From a virus: a DNA stretch of 64,000 nucleotides. Location of the stretch: IMG/VR virus record IMGVR_UViG_3300022908_000070, positions 1 to 64,000 of that record; one strand, given 5' to 3'. The stretch's first letter is position 1. Every line of letters starts with the position of its first letter. Of the stretch, positions 1-8,982 are shown piece after piece. Both the position numbers and the translations under genes were made by a program. Below the pieces are notes generated by a model. It worked only from the letters and a program-made list of their open reading frames with translations. It searched no databases and had not been told where the DNA came from.

Positions 1-915
1 TTACAAATGCCTTTTCTGTCGTAATCGTTGTCGTGGCTCCGGGCTGTTGTCTTTCAGCCATTCATTCAAGTCTTTGTGATGGGGGTAAAAATCGCTTCGG
101 TCAATGTATTTACCGCTCCATTCCAAGGCCTTTCGGGTGTGCATTTTTCCAGCGGCATCGTTATCCAGGACCAGGTGGATGTGGTCATACTTTTCCATCA
201 GGGGACGGCTCTTTTCGAAAAAGGAAAGCGAGTTCAGCACAAGGCAATTTGTCAGTGGGGCATGAAGATCTTTATTGATCGCCTGAAACGTAAGGAAGCT
301 AAAAAACCCCTCAAAGACGGCAATCTGTTCGGTACGATTGTCGATTAGAGAAATGTCTTTGGGAGCGCTGCTGCCTTTAAAATTGGGATTCCGCAGCTCG
401 TATCCACCTGACCGGTTGGGAAATCCCAGGGCCGTTATTTTTTTATCGTACAGCTCAAAATCAACCTGTCTGCAGAACTTATCGGCCAATTCTACCGGTA
501 TCTTACGGCTGTTCAAATAATGGATGAGGGCAAGGGATTCGATAGCTTTTTCAGACAAGATTTTGATCCGGCGTTTTTCGTAAGCCGGATCTTTTTTCTC
601 AGGGTTGGGGGAAAGTGCAGGAGATGGCTGTTGAAAGGAAGAAGGAGTATTTAATTTTTGCAATAATTCCCGGACGCTGCATTGATAGTACAACATCCCG
701 AAGTCGATCAGGTTGCCGCCCTTTCCGATCCCATGATCATACCAGACATTAAATTGCTGATTGACTTTGAAGGAGGGCGTTTTTTCTTCCCGGAAGGGAG
801 ATAAATACCAATGATCAGCGCCGTGAATTTTTGTGGGCCGATGGCCCAGGGCCGCAAGGTATTCTACCAGATCCTTTTGCTTTGCTTCCCGGCACGAAAA
901 TATATGAGGATTCAT
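1..915 (-). CDS. CHC2 zinc-finger/Toprim primase-like protein
   Basis: A 304-residue protein, complete, with its stop at the very edge of the window. The N-terminal 90 residues resemble a DnaG/CHC2-type domain (PFREEKTPSFKVN, then GKGGNLIDF), although the zinc-binding Cys/His set is incomplete. Residues about 195-270 look like a Toprim fold, with an acidic EGFFS motif and LVLDNDAAG near residue 250. Such proteins are the primase-like component of many Bacteroidota mobilizable elements and probably synthesise primers during replication or transfer. The gene lies downstream of a primase-helicase-like ATPase on the same strand, separated by a repeat-rich 160-base gap. The family assignment is good; activity is inferred. 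Confidence 0.75.
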   Translation of the reverse strand: MNPHIFSCREAKQKDLVEYLAALGHRPTKIHGADHWYLSPFREEKTPSFKVNQQFNVWYDHGIGKGGNLIDFGMLYYQCSVRELLQKLNTPSSFQQPSPALSPNPEKKDPAYEKRRIKILSEKAIESLALIHYLNSRKIPVELADKFCRQVDFELYDKKITALGFPNRSGGYELRNPNFKGSSAPKDISLIDNRTEQIAVFEGFFSFLTFQAINKDLHAPLTNCLVLNSLSFFEKSRPLMEKYDHIHLVLDNDAAGKMHTRKALEWSGKYIDRSDFYPHHKDLNEWLKDNSPEPRQRLRQKRHL

Positions 916-980
916 GCTGTAATTTTTTGATGATTAGATGAAAGCAGCCGTTAGCCAGCTGATTTTCTTTCGGTTAGGGC

Positions 981-1060
981 TTCATCCGGTTTTCATCCGG
1001 AACGCATCGGGGTTCATCGGCCTGATTTTTTGATGACGGATTGATGACGGTTTTGATGAC
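981..1060. repeat. Iteron-like short direct repeats
   Basis: Seven short repeats lie between the two replication genes. TTCATCCGG occurs at 981-989 and 992-1000, with variants near 1003-1010 and 1013-1020. TTGATGACGG occurs at 1030-1039 and 1041-1050, and TTGATGAC at 1053-1060. The 11-12 base spacing puts the repeats on one face of the helix, as in iterons bound by replication initiators. An origin role is inferred from this spacing and the neighbouring primase and helicase genes. Confidence 0.5.
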
Positions 1061-1076
1061 CACATTTTTTTCTTTT

Positions 1077-2303
1077 TCAATCGCTTATACCTTTTTCATC
1101 AAAATCATCAAGATTATTAAGGGTCAGGACCTCTTTTTTCGAGAGGGAATAGAACCGGCCTTTCTGATTAAACTCGTAGATCACCCCATCAGACCCGATC
1201 CGGTACTGGAGATAGGCATTGGAATTGGGGGAAGGCTGCAATTTCCAGCCGTCCTGCAGCAAGCGACGGATCGCAGCAGCATCTTGCCCCCTCCACCCTC
1301 TTTTCAACAGCCAATCCTGTACATCGCTGATACAAAAAGTGACCGTTGCCACATCATCCCGGTTGTCCAATAGAAAAAGGAGGATCTGGGCGACCTCGCC
1401 TTCGAGTTTGTTCCGGTTGTAGCGTTTTACCCGGTGCAGAGCGGCAGTGTCGATTTGTTCCGGACGAAACCACATCCGGGTAGCTGCCTGGGAGATGAAA
1501 GGACGCTCAACCAAATAGTGAATAAAGAAGGGAATCTCGGTCCGCAGTTCCGCCAGCAGGCTTTTGTTATCCTGCTGCAATGGCGGTAGCCGTCGTATCC
1601 AATAGCGAATCTCTCCGGGGTCGATCTGGATGAAATTATCCTCGTTGTTGCTGCAGAGAACGAACTTTCCAAAAAACTCAATCTCCTGTCGGTCCTGCCC
1701 TTTTGCTTCGATCTTGTAATATTTGGAGGTGCTGAGACTTTTGATCCGTTCGCTGTCTTCCTTCCGATCCAGGAAAGTTTCATCAACTCCGATTAATAGT
1801 TTATGCGCCCATTCCGCATTGAAATTGCTCCGGAAATCCTCATTACTGTTAATAGTCATATTATCCCCGAAAATGGCCTTCAGGAAGTTGAGGAAAGTTG
1901 TTTTGCCGGTATTGCGTTCAGTACTGACTAAGCACAGGATTGGCAGCATTTGGGTTGGATGCAGCAAAAGTATTTTTAGATAGTCCAAACCCAGGTCAAG
2001 CTGTTCTCCAAAGACATGATTCAAAAAGAGCAAAGTGAGCTTCGGATAACCGGGTTGGGGTCCATGAGGAAAAGGGTGATAGCTATTGTAAAACCGACCG
2101 ATCTCCCGTTTGTAGTCCAGGTGGCCGGGAACAAAGCAAAAGCCGTCATATTTTGGAATAGAGGATAAAAAGGATTTCCCGTGGTCCTGCTTGATGCATT
2201 CCACCGACCAGGGAAGCAAGCTGATCACAAATTTTCCGCCGACGAGGGGCTTTTCAACCTTTTTGAAATACGTAGTGCCAATCCGGATATATTCCAGTTC
2301 CAT
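1077..2303 (-). CDS. Phage/plasmid primase-helicase ATPase (DUF5906-like)
   Basis: A 408-residue P-loop ATPase. The Walker A motif STERNTGKTTF lies near residue 130, followed by a Walker B-like LIGVDETF near residue 170 and a conserved CSNNEDNFIQID segment near residue 215. The C-terminal 100 residues look like a winged-helix region. This pattern matches superfamily 3-like helicases of plasmid and phage primase-helicases. It would unwind DNA at the origin of the element. It is co-directional with the CHC2/Toprim gene downstream and the small HTH gene upstream, a common replication module in Bacteroidota integrative elements. Confidence 0.75.
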   Translation of the reverse strand: MELEYIRIGTTYFKKVEKPLVGGKFVISLLPWSVECIKQDHGKSFLSSIPKYDGFCFVPGHLDYKREIGRFYNSYHPFPHGPQPGYPKLTLLFLNHVFGEQLDLGLDYLKILLLHPTQMLPILCLVSTERNTGKTTFLNFLKAIFGDNMTINSNEDFRSNFNAEWAHKLLIGVDETFLDRKEDSERIKSLSTSKYYKIEAKGQDRQEIEFFGKFVLCSNNEDNFIQIDPGEIRYWIRRLPPLQQDNKSLLAELRTEIPFFIHYLVERPFISQAATRMWFRPEQIDTAALHRVKRYNRNKLEGEVAQILLFLLDNRDDVATVTFCISDVQDWLLKRGWRGQDAAAIRRLLQDGWKLQPSPNSNAYLQYRIGSDGVIYEFNQKGRFYSLSKKEVLTLNNLDDFDEKGISD

Positions 2304-2347
2304 TGAAGTTCCTTTTTTGTCAAATGATAATTACCAATGCAAAGAAG

Positions 2348-2665
2348 TCAGGAAACAATAGGCGGGCTGTTTGGGACGCAGGTTTTGAGAAGGGCCTCAA
2401 TGTCAGCCATGAGAAAATAAACCCTTGCCCGGACCTTATATGGCTTAAGCTTGCCGTGTCGGGTCCATTCGTAAATAGTAGGCTTGGTGATCTGAAACAG
2501 GTTGCAGACCTCTTTGATGGACAAAAGGGGGCGTGAAGTCATTCCAGCGGGAGGAGCCGGGTAGCTGCCGTTTTTCAGTTTTTCGCTGAGGAGCCGATCC
2601 ACTATCTCAGACAGCTTTTGCCAGTATTCATCCGGCGAAATGGGAAATAAAATAGGAGTTTCCAT
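2348..2665 (-). CDS. Helix-turn-helix (excisionase-like) DNA-binding protein
   Basis: A 105-residue protein. The segment LLSIKEVCNLFQITKPTIYE followed by WTRHGKLKPYKVRARVYF is the MerR/excisionase-type HTH_17 motif common in Bacteroidota mobile elements. The start at 2665 is preferred over one 20 codons upstream because family members begin shortly before the predicted amphipathic N-terminal helix. It probably binds DNA near the recombination or replication site, as an excisionase or a regulator of the downstream helicase. Confidence 0.75.
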   Translation of the reverse strand: METPILFPISPDEYWQKLSEIVDRLLSEKLKNGSYPAPPAGMTSRPLLSIKEVCNLFQITKPTIYEWTRHGKLKPYKVRARVYFLMADIEALLKTCVPNSPPIVS

Positions 2666-2756
2666 ACTTGTATTCTTTTGAATGCAAGATCGGGTCTCCT
2701 GTAAGGATGAATAAGAATGATACATCTTTCGAAGCCAAAAGACATATCTTATCTTA

Positions 2757-3719
2757 CTATTTCTTCCGGATAGCTGTCTTTTCTATAAAGGATTGTAAAT
2801 CCTCCGCGGTATTGTATAAGGCATCATCACCTATTTCCGCATAATGCTGCAGCAGGATATCAAGGTATTTCTTATGAGTAGTTCGGGCATTGGGTGTGGA
2901 AAGTACTATAGCATCACGCTTTTTATAATATTTAGTCTTATCCAGAATGTTCTTGGGCTTACACCCGGTTATTTGCGCATAATAGAGTACGGCTTTATGT
3001 ACGTCCCCGCTATGAATGTTAGGCCGACCAGCTTCCTTCTTAACCAGTTCATGTAAAAGAATCGTATTAATACTTCCCTTATTGGGGCCTTCCGCAATCT
3101 CGCCCTCCTTTCTCTGACATAATTCATCGACCACACCTGGGATATCTAATAATTCTGTCTCCGACTGCATTATTTCCGCAGTGATCAAAGGTACTTCCTT
3201 GATTTCCGTAGTCAAGACAGTTTCGGAAACCGATTTAGGGGGTTCAGGTTGTACATCACCGAAAGGTAATCTTTGCGCCTCTATGGGTATAGAAGATGGC
3301 TGTTTTGTAGCGACCTTTTCCAATAAATTATCGCCAGCAAAATAAAGGGTACGGCAAGCATCCAGATATTGAGCAAAAAAAGTTTGCCGATAAATAATTG
3401 CGAATGTGAAAATAAGGCCGGAAACAACCCAAACGTGAAGCGGGCTGGTTGAAATCATTGCTCCACGTAAAAGAAAAATAGCGGAGCAGGCAAATGCCAG
3501 TAGCGGTAGGTATAGCGAGATCCATTGAATTTCCAATTTTCGCCTGTCAATAGCGTATTGCAAAACGAACGTCCCTATATCCCCATCTCTCTTTTCAACA
3601 GCACTAAGTAATTGCTGTCGGCTGCGGTCAATCGTACAATATTCCGAAAGAGCAAGTTTGCGAAACACCGTACGTACAGTTCCTTCCCCTTCTATCCACG
3701 TGTTTGCATTTCTTTTCAT
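2757..3719 (-). CDS. Two-helix membrane protein of unknown function
   Basis: A 320-residue protein with two hydrophobic segments at about residues 67-85 and 93-110, separated by a short loop. The N-terminal 60 residues are charged and probably cytoplasmic. The C-terminal 200 residues are soluble and lysine/glutamate-rich, with LHELVKKEAGRPNIHSGDVH near residue 225. I recognise no family. The gene lies between an excisionase-like gene and the sce7726 gene, in what looks like cargo or defence territory. An accessory role is inferred from position only. Confidence 0.6.
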   Translation of the reverse strand: MKRNANTWIEGEGTVRTVFRKLALSEYCTIDRSRQQLLSAVEKRDGDIGTFVLQYAIDRRKLEIQWISLYLPLLAFACSAIFLLRGAMISTSPLHVWVVSGLIFTFAIIYRQTFFAQYLDACRTLYFAGDNLLEKVATKQPSSIPIEAQRLPFGDVQPEPPKSVSETVLTTEIKEVPLITAEIMQSETELLDIPGVVDELCQRKEGEIAEGPNKGSINTILLHELVKKEAGRPNIHSGDVHKAVLYYAQITGCKPKNILDKTKYYKKRDAIVLSTPNARTTHKKYLDILLQHYAEIGDDALYNTAEDLQSFIEKTAIRKK

Positions 3720-3861
3720 AATAAGGCCATTTTACTCAATTTAATAAAAAAAGGCAAAATTCTACCCTTGCAAATCACATTTTATCAATTCCTTTGCTAA
3801 TTTGATTACCTATTATTAGATTTACACTGTTATATTGCAGTTTTTCTTAACAACTCCCCAT

Positions 3862-4644
3862 ATGATTGCTCTCAAAAGCAGCATGATTGATACCAAAGCA
3901 ATAACCTTTCTGGCCAAAAACTACAATACGCTTAATTATTCTCCAGAATTAATTGAACTCTTATCTATAGTTTATCCAAATCAAAATTTTGTTGACTGTT
4001 CAAAATATGAACTTCATCAAAAGCTAAATGAAGTTCTGGTAGAATATTATCATGGAGAGCAAACATTAAAATATTCTCTTTTTAAACGATATGTAAAAAA
4101 AAAGAGTTACGTCGGCGCCTTCGAAATTAAGGTCAACAATAGCCGAGCTGACTTCCTAACAATTAACGGCCACACCACTTGTTTTGAAATAAAATCAGAT
4201 TTAGATAATTTTTCAAAATTCGATAAGCAGGCAGCGGATTATTCGCTTGCATTTGAGTATAATTATCTCGTTGTCTCAAAATATCACATGGAGAAGGCGC
4301 AACGAATTTTACCAAACCATTTTGGTCTTATGATTTTTCAAAAAGGAAAATATAGGGAGATAAAGAGAGCATGTCTAAACAATAAAATCGATGCTAAGAC
4401 GCAGCTAACATTATTAAGCAAGAGAGAGATTATTCAAGCTTTTCGAGAGGTAGACGGAAATCACGATGAAATACTGAAACATTTTACTCCAAAAACAATT
4501 AATACGCGGTTTAAAAAAACACTAAAAAATAGGTATTTAACTCGTTGGAATTTTTTGACATTGCATCAAACAAAAATCTTGCCGATTGATATCCAATTTT
4601 TCTTTCAGACCAACATATTACCCGATCATGTATACCATCATTGA
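3862..4644 (+). CDS. sce7726 family protein
   Basis: A 260-residue protein, counted from the ATG at 3862; a TTG start at 3835 would add 9 residues. The segment RADFLTINGHTTCFEIKSD near residue 110 has the D-x(n)-E-x-K arrangement of PD-(D/E)XK nucleases, which fits the sce7726 family. The gene is the only plus-strand gene in the left element and ends 12 bases before the convergent sce7725-type gene. The two families are known to be neighbours in many genomes; their joint function is not established. The base composition is AT-rich compared with the prophage genes. Confidence 0.7.
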   Translation: MIALKSSMIDTKAITFLAKNYNTLNYSPELIELLSIVYPNQNFVDCSKYELHQKLNEVLVEYYHGEQTLKYSLFKRYVKKKSYVGAFEIKVNNSRADFLTINGHTTCFEIKSDLDNFSKFDKQAADYSLAFEYNYLVVSKYHMEKAQRILPNHFGLMIFQKGKYREIKRACLNNKIDAKTQLTLLSKREIIQAFREVDGNHDEILKHFTPKTINTRFKKTLKNRYLTRWNFLTLHQTKILPIDIQFFFQTNILPDHVYHH

Positions 4645-4655
4645 ATCTAACGGCC

Positions 4656-5768
4656 TTAATTAAAAAAACCTTCCATAATTTTCTCTCTAAGACAATGTAA
4701 GTAATGTTCCATTCCGATCCTCTTGAACTTAGCCGCACTTTGACCAGGTTCTTGCCTATTATGTATCCTATCAAGTATTTTCCACCCCACATTTCGTAGG
4801 CCCAAATAATCCAATTTACTTTTTTTCATTCGCTGGGTGGGGGCAGAGTTTACGATATCAGGGATCATAATTGTTTCATATGTTTCCGGCCTCTGATAGA
4901 TTCCCTTAAACCCATAGAACTCATTTCTAACGGCATCATAATAAATAAATCCGGGACTTACAGTACCGCCATCGTTAACTTCATCTTTTTTTATCCCTGC
5001 GTAATCAGAAAAGCAATCACCTCCAAAATCTTTATACTTCTCTAACAAACCATTATCAATACAATCTACTTTTTCATTATGCTCAAGCCCAACATTAGTT
5101 AATTCATTAGAAATAGAATTTCGATGAATTATTACCGTACATAATAGACGGCGCAGCTGCTCAACTATTTCAATTTGATCTTCGTCAGTAATATCTAATT
5201 CTGTTTCGCCCCAGTCCATTATTAAATAATCATCGATAGTTATTACTTTCTTAATTTGCTCTAAATCTCTTGATATGAAGCCATCAGGAAATGTCCTAAA
5301 TGCCAAACTTTTAAAATGAGGTCTTAAATCCTTCTCCTGTAATAGAATAGACCCTCGCTCACTTGATCTTCCGAAGTAAGTAGAAATAACCGGTATAACT
5401 TTCGACGCAAGCGGTTCTAATTTTTTAATGTATTCAGTGCGTTTCAAGCGATCACCTACAACAGTTCTCAGAAAAGAAAAGGTGGGAAGCTTCATTTTAC
5501 GAGACTCTTTTAGATGAATAGGCAGATCGACAAAAACTTTTTCCGACTTAATTTCCCTTATAAGTGGCAAGTAAACTTTTTCAAACGTCTTATCTTCACG
5601 TCTTTTAATTGAGCTTCCCATGCCCTTCTGCTTAGGAGGCATCCGATCCAATTCCTTAATTATCTCCAAGCAAGGGTAAATATTTTCACCGAAATCGAAG
5701 GATTTCAGTACGTAAAACTCCTGTTGCCTCCCTCTAAAAATTGGTACATACTTTAAATTTATGTTCAT
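4656..5768 (-). CDS. Beta family protein (sce7725/T4 beta-like)
   Basis: A 370-residue protein. It begins with the characteristic YVPIFRGRQQEFYVLKSF segment and has later landmarks DYLIMDWGETELDI near residue 185 and GDCFSDYAGIKKDE near residue 255. These match the beta family, named after a phage T4 protein and also called sce7725. It is convergent with the sce7726 gene. Members occur in accessory and defence regions, but the biochemical activity is unproven. The AT-rich composition is shared with its neighbours, so this cluster may have been acquired as a unit. Confidence 0.7.
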   Translation of the reverse strand: MNINLKYVPIFRGRQQEFYVLKSFDFGENIYPCLEIIKELDRMPPKQKGMGSSIKRREDKTFEKVYLPLIREIKSEKVFVDLPIHLKESRKMKLPTFSFLRTVVGDRLKRTEYIKKLEPLASKVIPVISTYFGRSSERGSILLQEKDLRPHFKSLAFRTFPDGFISRDLEQIKKVITIDDYLIMDWGETELDITDEDQIEIVEQLRRLLCTVIIHRNSISNELTNVGLEHNEKVDCIDNGLLEKYKDFGGDCFSDYAGIKKDEVNDGGTVSPGFIYYDAVRNEFYGFKGIYQRPETYETIMIPDIVNSAPTQRMKKSKLDYLGLRNVGWKILDRIHNRQEPGQSAAKFKRIGMEHYLHCLREKIMEGFFN

Positions 5769-5788
5769 AATATGGCTTTAAATTTATA

Positions 5789-6901
5789 TCAGGCACCTTT
5801 CACATTATTAATCACGTCATCCAAAACAACTTTTAATTTAAGATCATTACCGAACGAATATGGAATGATTTTCAAATACTGCAATCTCGCTACAATTATA
5901 GCTGGGTGAGTTTCGTGTTTTCGAGCTATTTGTCTTATTTCTTTTTCAGTAGGTCGCCCACTTATCTCTGTGGTAATATCGACAGGAAGAAGCGATCTAT
6001 TTGCAAATTCATCTGCCTCTTTTTCTTTGTCAGGATCCAGTTTATGTTCATCCAAATCTTCAATAAATACTTCTTTCTTTCCATGTAAAAGAATATGCGC
6101 TGCTTCGTGATAAAAAGTAAACCAAAAATGGTCGTTTGATTTATATCTGTCTGTTAATTGAATAATAGGATTTCCTCCAATCCATCTTGCAGCTCCACTA
6201 ATCGGAGCTTTAGAAATACACATAACATAAACTACAACTACTCCAGCCAATAAACACATTTCTTGCAAACGTGTGGCAAAATCTTCAGGATGATCCTTAA
6301 CCAGCTTGCGTACGCCTATTAAACTTTGTTTAAACGTACCTTTATCGTAGGATTCCAAGTCGCCTATTTTTCGCATTTCTATTTCTCCTATCCTTAGCCA
6401 TGCTGCCATACTGCCTAGAGTAGTCTGATGGGCATCACTTTTGCGAAATCCTGTTGTTACATATTGATCAACATATAACGACTCCCATTGGGAAGGGGTC
6501 GCTACTCCGTAAAACTGAAGACATTCATCCACCATAGCAGTTCCCACCTTATCGCTCTTAATATATCCTGCATTTTTTAATTCTTTGATAGGCTGAGCTT
6601 TTAACCAATCCATGCATTCCTCCAAAGCTTCTTCCTGTTCAAGCCTTGCCAATTTTTCACGGAAAATCATCTCTCTATTAAGCCAAAACTTCGCATCGAT
6701 CCCTAACACTTTCTCCAGTTGTAAAGCTGTTGCTACAGTAATAGGTTCTTTCCCTGAGATTAAATCGTTCACTTTAGAAGGTGTCCTTCCCATTCTTTCG
6801 GCTAACTCAGCCTGACTCATTTTAATATACTCAATAGTTTCTAATATAGTATCTCCAGGCTTGGAGAGTAAGTCTCTTTCATCTTTTAATTTGTTACTCA
6901 T
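5789..6901 (-). CDS. higA: HigA-type antitoxin fused to ImmA/IrrE metallopeptidase
   Basis: A 370-residue two-domain protein. Residues 15-80 form an XRE helix-turn-helix (MSQAELAERMGRTPSKVNDL) of the HigA type. Residues about 220-340 carry an ImmA/IrrE metallopeptidase domain with the zinc motif HEAAH in FTFYHEAAHILLHG and a downstream EKEADEFANR segment. The gene follows a HigB-like toxin gene by 22 bases. HigA normally binds the toxin and represses the operon. The fused peptidase may cleave a partner under stress, by analogy with ImmA; that part is inference. Confidence 0.85.
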   Translation of the reverse strand: MSNKLKDERDLLSKPGDTILETIEYIKMSQAELAERMGRTPSKVNDLISGKEPITVATALQLEKVLGIDAKFWLNREMIFREKLARLEQEEALEECMDWLKAQPIKELKNAGYIKSDKVGTAMVDECLQFYGVATPSQWESLYVDQYVTTGFRKSDAHQTTLGSMAAWLRIGEIEMRKIGDLESYDKGTFKQSLIGVRKLVKDHPEDFATRLQEMCLLAGVVVVYVMCISKAPISGAARWIGGNPIIQLTDRYKSNDHFWFTFYHEAAHILLHGKKEVFIEDLDEHKLDPDKEKEADEFANRSLLPVDITTEISGRPTEKEIRQIARKHETHPAIIVARLQYLKIIPYSFGNDLKLKVVLDDVINNVKGA

Positions 6902-6923
6902 GATCTTCTTTTAGTTGTAGCAG

Positions 6924-7256
6924 TTAGTGATAGTCTCCAGTTTCAATAATACGGATGTCTGTTACAAAAATCGAATTAATACCTCCATCCTCTGTTTTGG
7001 GAATTGGATCATTTGCAATGACGAAAATCAAACGGTGATTTGCAGATATATCTACAGCCCATTCTCCCACCCTATCACCAGTCAGCGGATGACAATTAGC
7101 AGCAGGGATTTGCATTAACACTGCCAAATTTGGCGAAGCTCTAATATCTTCCATTCTTGCTGACACCCTCTTAGCATTAACCCCAAATGCTTTTTTGATT
7201 TCCGAAGCATCACTCAACTGCTTCTTTAATTTATTATTCTTATAATCTATATTCAT
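6924..7256 (-). CDS. higB: HigB-type toxin (plasmid maintenance killer protein)
   Basis: A 110-residue RelE/ParE-superfamily protein. LADRVGEW-type features appear as GDRVGEWAVDISANHRLIF near residue 60, the core strand of HigB family ribosome-dependent mRNA interferases. It precedes the antitoxin gene, which is the reversed order typical of higBA. A perfect 9-base inverted repeat lies 14 bases upstream and a TATTTTTG element lies just before the start. Toxicity is expected from the family, not shown. Confidence 0.85.
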   Translation of the reverse strand: MNIDYKNNKLKKQLSDASEIKKAFGVNAKRVSARMEDIRASPNLAVLMQIPAANCHPLTGDRVGEWAVDISANHRLIFVIANDPIPKTEDGGINSIFVTDIRIIETGDYH

Positions 7257-7258
7257 TG

Positions 7259-7294
7259 CAAAAATAGTTTTTATTACCGAAAAAGGGTAATAAA
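7259..7294 (-). promoter_or_regulatory. higBA promoter and operator
   Basis: A perfect inverted repeat, TTTATTACC and GGTAATAAA with a 7-base loop, spans 7270-7294. On the minus strand TATTTTTG (7259-7266) matches the Bacteroidota -7 element TAnnTTTG and ends only two bases before the higB start codon. The repeat overlaps the expected upstream promoter region, so binding by the HigA-like protein would block transcription. If the -7 assignment is right, the message has almost no leader. Confidence 0.65.
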
Positions 7295-7500
7295 TTTTAC
7301 AAATTTATATATTTATTATCTAGGTTGGTTAAAACACCAAAAAACAATCAATCATTTTTTATATAACTACACAACTGATTGATATCTAACTATTAAGTTA
7401 CTAATAAGGAGATGAAAGAGGAATTTTTGCATGGCAAAGGTTTAGTTAATAAGGAGTTATACGTAAAGTATATAAATAATCCTTAAAAAAGCAAATCAGG
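7295..7500. other. AT-rich intergenic region between toxin and integrase genes
   Basis: About 200 AT-rich bases with no credible gene on either strand. It contains the upstream part of the higB promoter and the 3' flank of the integrase gene. I see no clear terminator. Confidence 0.5.
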
Positions 7501-8823
7501 TTAAATCATTTCTCCTCGTTTTTTCCATATCTCTTGAATCTTCCTTCCCGCTTCCTCAGGTGTAATACGAATATATTTATAGAAATCTTTCAGACTTTTA
7601 TGCCCGCTGATCTTCATAATCAGTTCAGGCGGTGTCCCAGCTAGAAACTCATTCGTACAGAAAGAGCGCCGACACGTATGGGTCGTAATCCAGGAATATT
7701 TTGGCTTAGTACTGACAACATCCTGATTCCCCTTCTTATGAGAAGCCTTAATGGGAGAAATGATGCCCGCCAACTGACCTACCTTCTTTATATACCGGTT
7801 AAGCTCAGCGTTAGTTGTCTTGGGAACGTTCTGTCCAAACCGATTGATCAATATATCATGCGCCTCCGGGCGGAGCGGGATCACAACCCAATGATCCGAT
7901 TTACCCTGCTTTTTATATAACATTCCCTTACGAATATCCTCCGGCTTGATCCCGTTAAAATCGGAAAAACGCAGTCCAGTAAAACATCCCAGGACAAACA
8001 AATCCCGGAAACGGCACCATTCCGGATGCCCAGACAGGTCCACGTTATATAAGGTCCGAATTTCCTGAACCGTCAGGTAAATAGCGTCCGTTTCCTCGTC
8101 CAGGATCTTAAAGTCGGTAAGGTCTATCGCCGGAATGATCTTCCGTCTCATCCTGTCCCGGAGGAATATCCGCAGCTGCTTGATACTCGTCCCAACAGAG
8201 TTCTTTTTCAAGCCGCGCAGGACTGTCAGTCGACGTCTGTGGATATGCTCATAAGTAAGGTAATTAACGAAGGACTCATAAAAATTGTAGTCGAAGCTGG
8301 AAAAGGTAATTTTCTCTTTACGGTGCTTTTGAAAGGAAAGTAACCGCTGTTTCATCACATTATAGGTCCGGACCATCCCGGTGCTGACTTTCCGGGTTTT
8401 AGTCTTTATATAATCATCAAGCTGATAAAAGAAATCGAGATTGGCGGCTGTCTGCCTCTCCTCAACTAATGCCTCCTGCTTTGCCCTTTCGGATAGAGTA
8501 GCCGGGTCAAAATCCGGCTGGAACATTTTCTTTAAGAAATCAACCGGATCTTCCATTTTCTGCTGGATGGCAAAAGATACAATATCCTCCGCCGTCCGAA
8601 CCATCTTCTGCAGCCGCAGGTTCAGTTCATCCGCCTTCCCATACTGTTCCGGCAGTTCCTGCGATATTCTCAGCAGCTTCTTGTTCCAATACTTTGGCGG
8701 CACAGCCAGGCCGGTATACAACAGGGTCCGTTTGTCGGACGAATAACAATATTGAATGGAAATAACACTGGTTCCGTTCCGGCGCGGCCGGCGGTCGATG
8801 ATCGGTTTGATAGGTAGTAACAT
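7501..8823 (-). CDS. int: Tyrosine recombinase / integrase
   Basis: A 440-residue site-specific recombinase. It has an arm-binding N-terminus, a SAM-like core-binding domain (about 130-230) and a catalytic domain with Arg285 (TGLRFSDF), a possible Lys308, the His382-x-x-Arg385 box (THTCRRSF), His408 (ISGHKSL) and the presumed nucleophile Tyr417. It integrates and excises the element. It lies at the edge of the left element, reading away from a tRNA-like fragment at 8983-9004, the position expected for an integrase next to its attachment site. Confidence 0.93.
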   Translation of the reverse strand: MLLPIKPIIDRRPRRNGTSVISIQYCYSSDKRTLLYTGLAVPPKYWNKKLLRISQELPEQYGKADELNLRLQKMVRTAEDIVSFAIQQKMEDPVDFLKKMFQPDFDPATLSERAKQEALVEERQTAANLDFFYQLDDYIKTKTRKVSTGMVRTYNVMKQRLLSFQKHRKEKITFSSFDYNFYESFVNYLTYEHIHRRRLTVLRGLKKNSVGTSIKQLRIFLRDRMRRKIIPAIDLTDFKILDEETDAIYLTVQEIRTLYNVDLSGHPEWCRFRDLFVLGCFTGLRFSDFNGIKPEDIRKGMLYKKQGKSDHWVVIPLRPEAHDILINRFGQNVPKTTNAELNRYIKKVGQLAGIISPIKASHKKGNQDVVSTKPKYSWITTHTCRRSFCTNEFLAGTPPELIMKISGHKSLKDFYKYIRITPEEAGRKIQEIWKKRGEMI

Positions 8824-8951
8824 GATTTTGTCGATTTTTTTGTCGATCTAAATAATGTTTACCCAAATAAAGTTACGAAGTAAAACAGCCACCCCCTTGT
8901 TACAAAATACTGAAAATCAACCCTTCCAAAGTAAAACGGGGTAAAATAAAA

Positions 8952-8976
8952 TAAGGATTACTTCGTGTAATCCTTA
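8952..8976. other. Perfect 10-base inverted repeat near element end
   Basis: TAAGGATTAC and its reverse complement flank a TTCGT loop. It has no U-tract on either side, so a terminator is less likely than a recombination-related structure. It lies between the integrase gene and the tRNA-like fragment. Confidence 0.5.
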
Positions 8977-8982
8977 CTGTTA

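Noticed and set aside
981-1060. CRISPR array
   Set aside because: Repeats are 8-10 bases with 1-3 base spacers, far too short for CRISPR; no cas gene is present.
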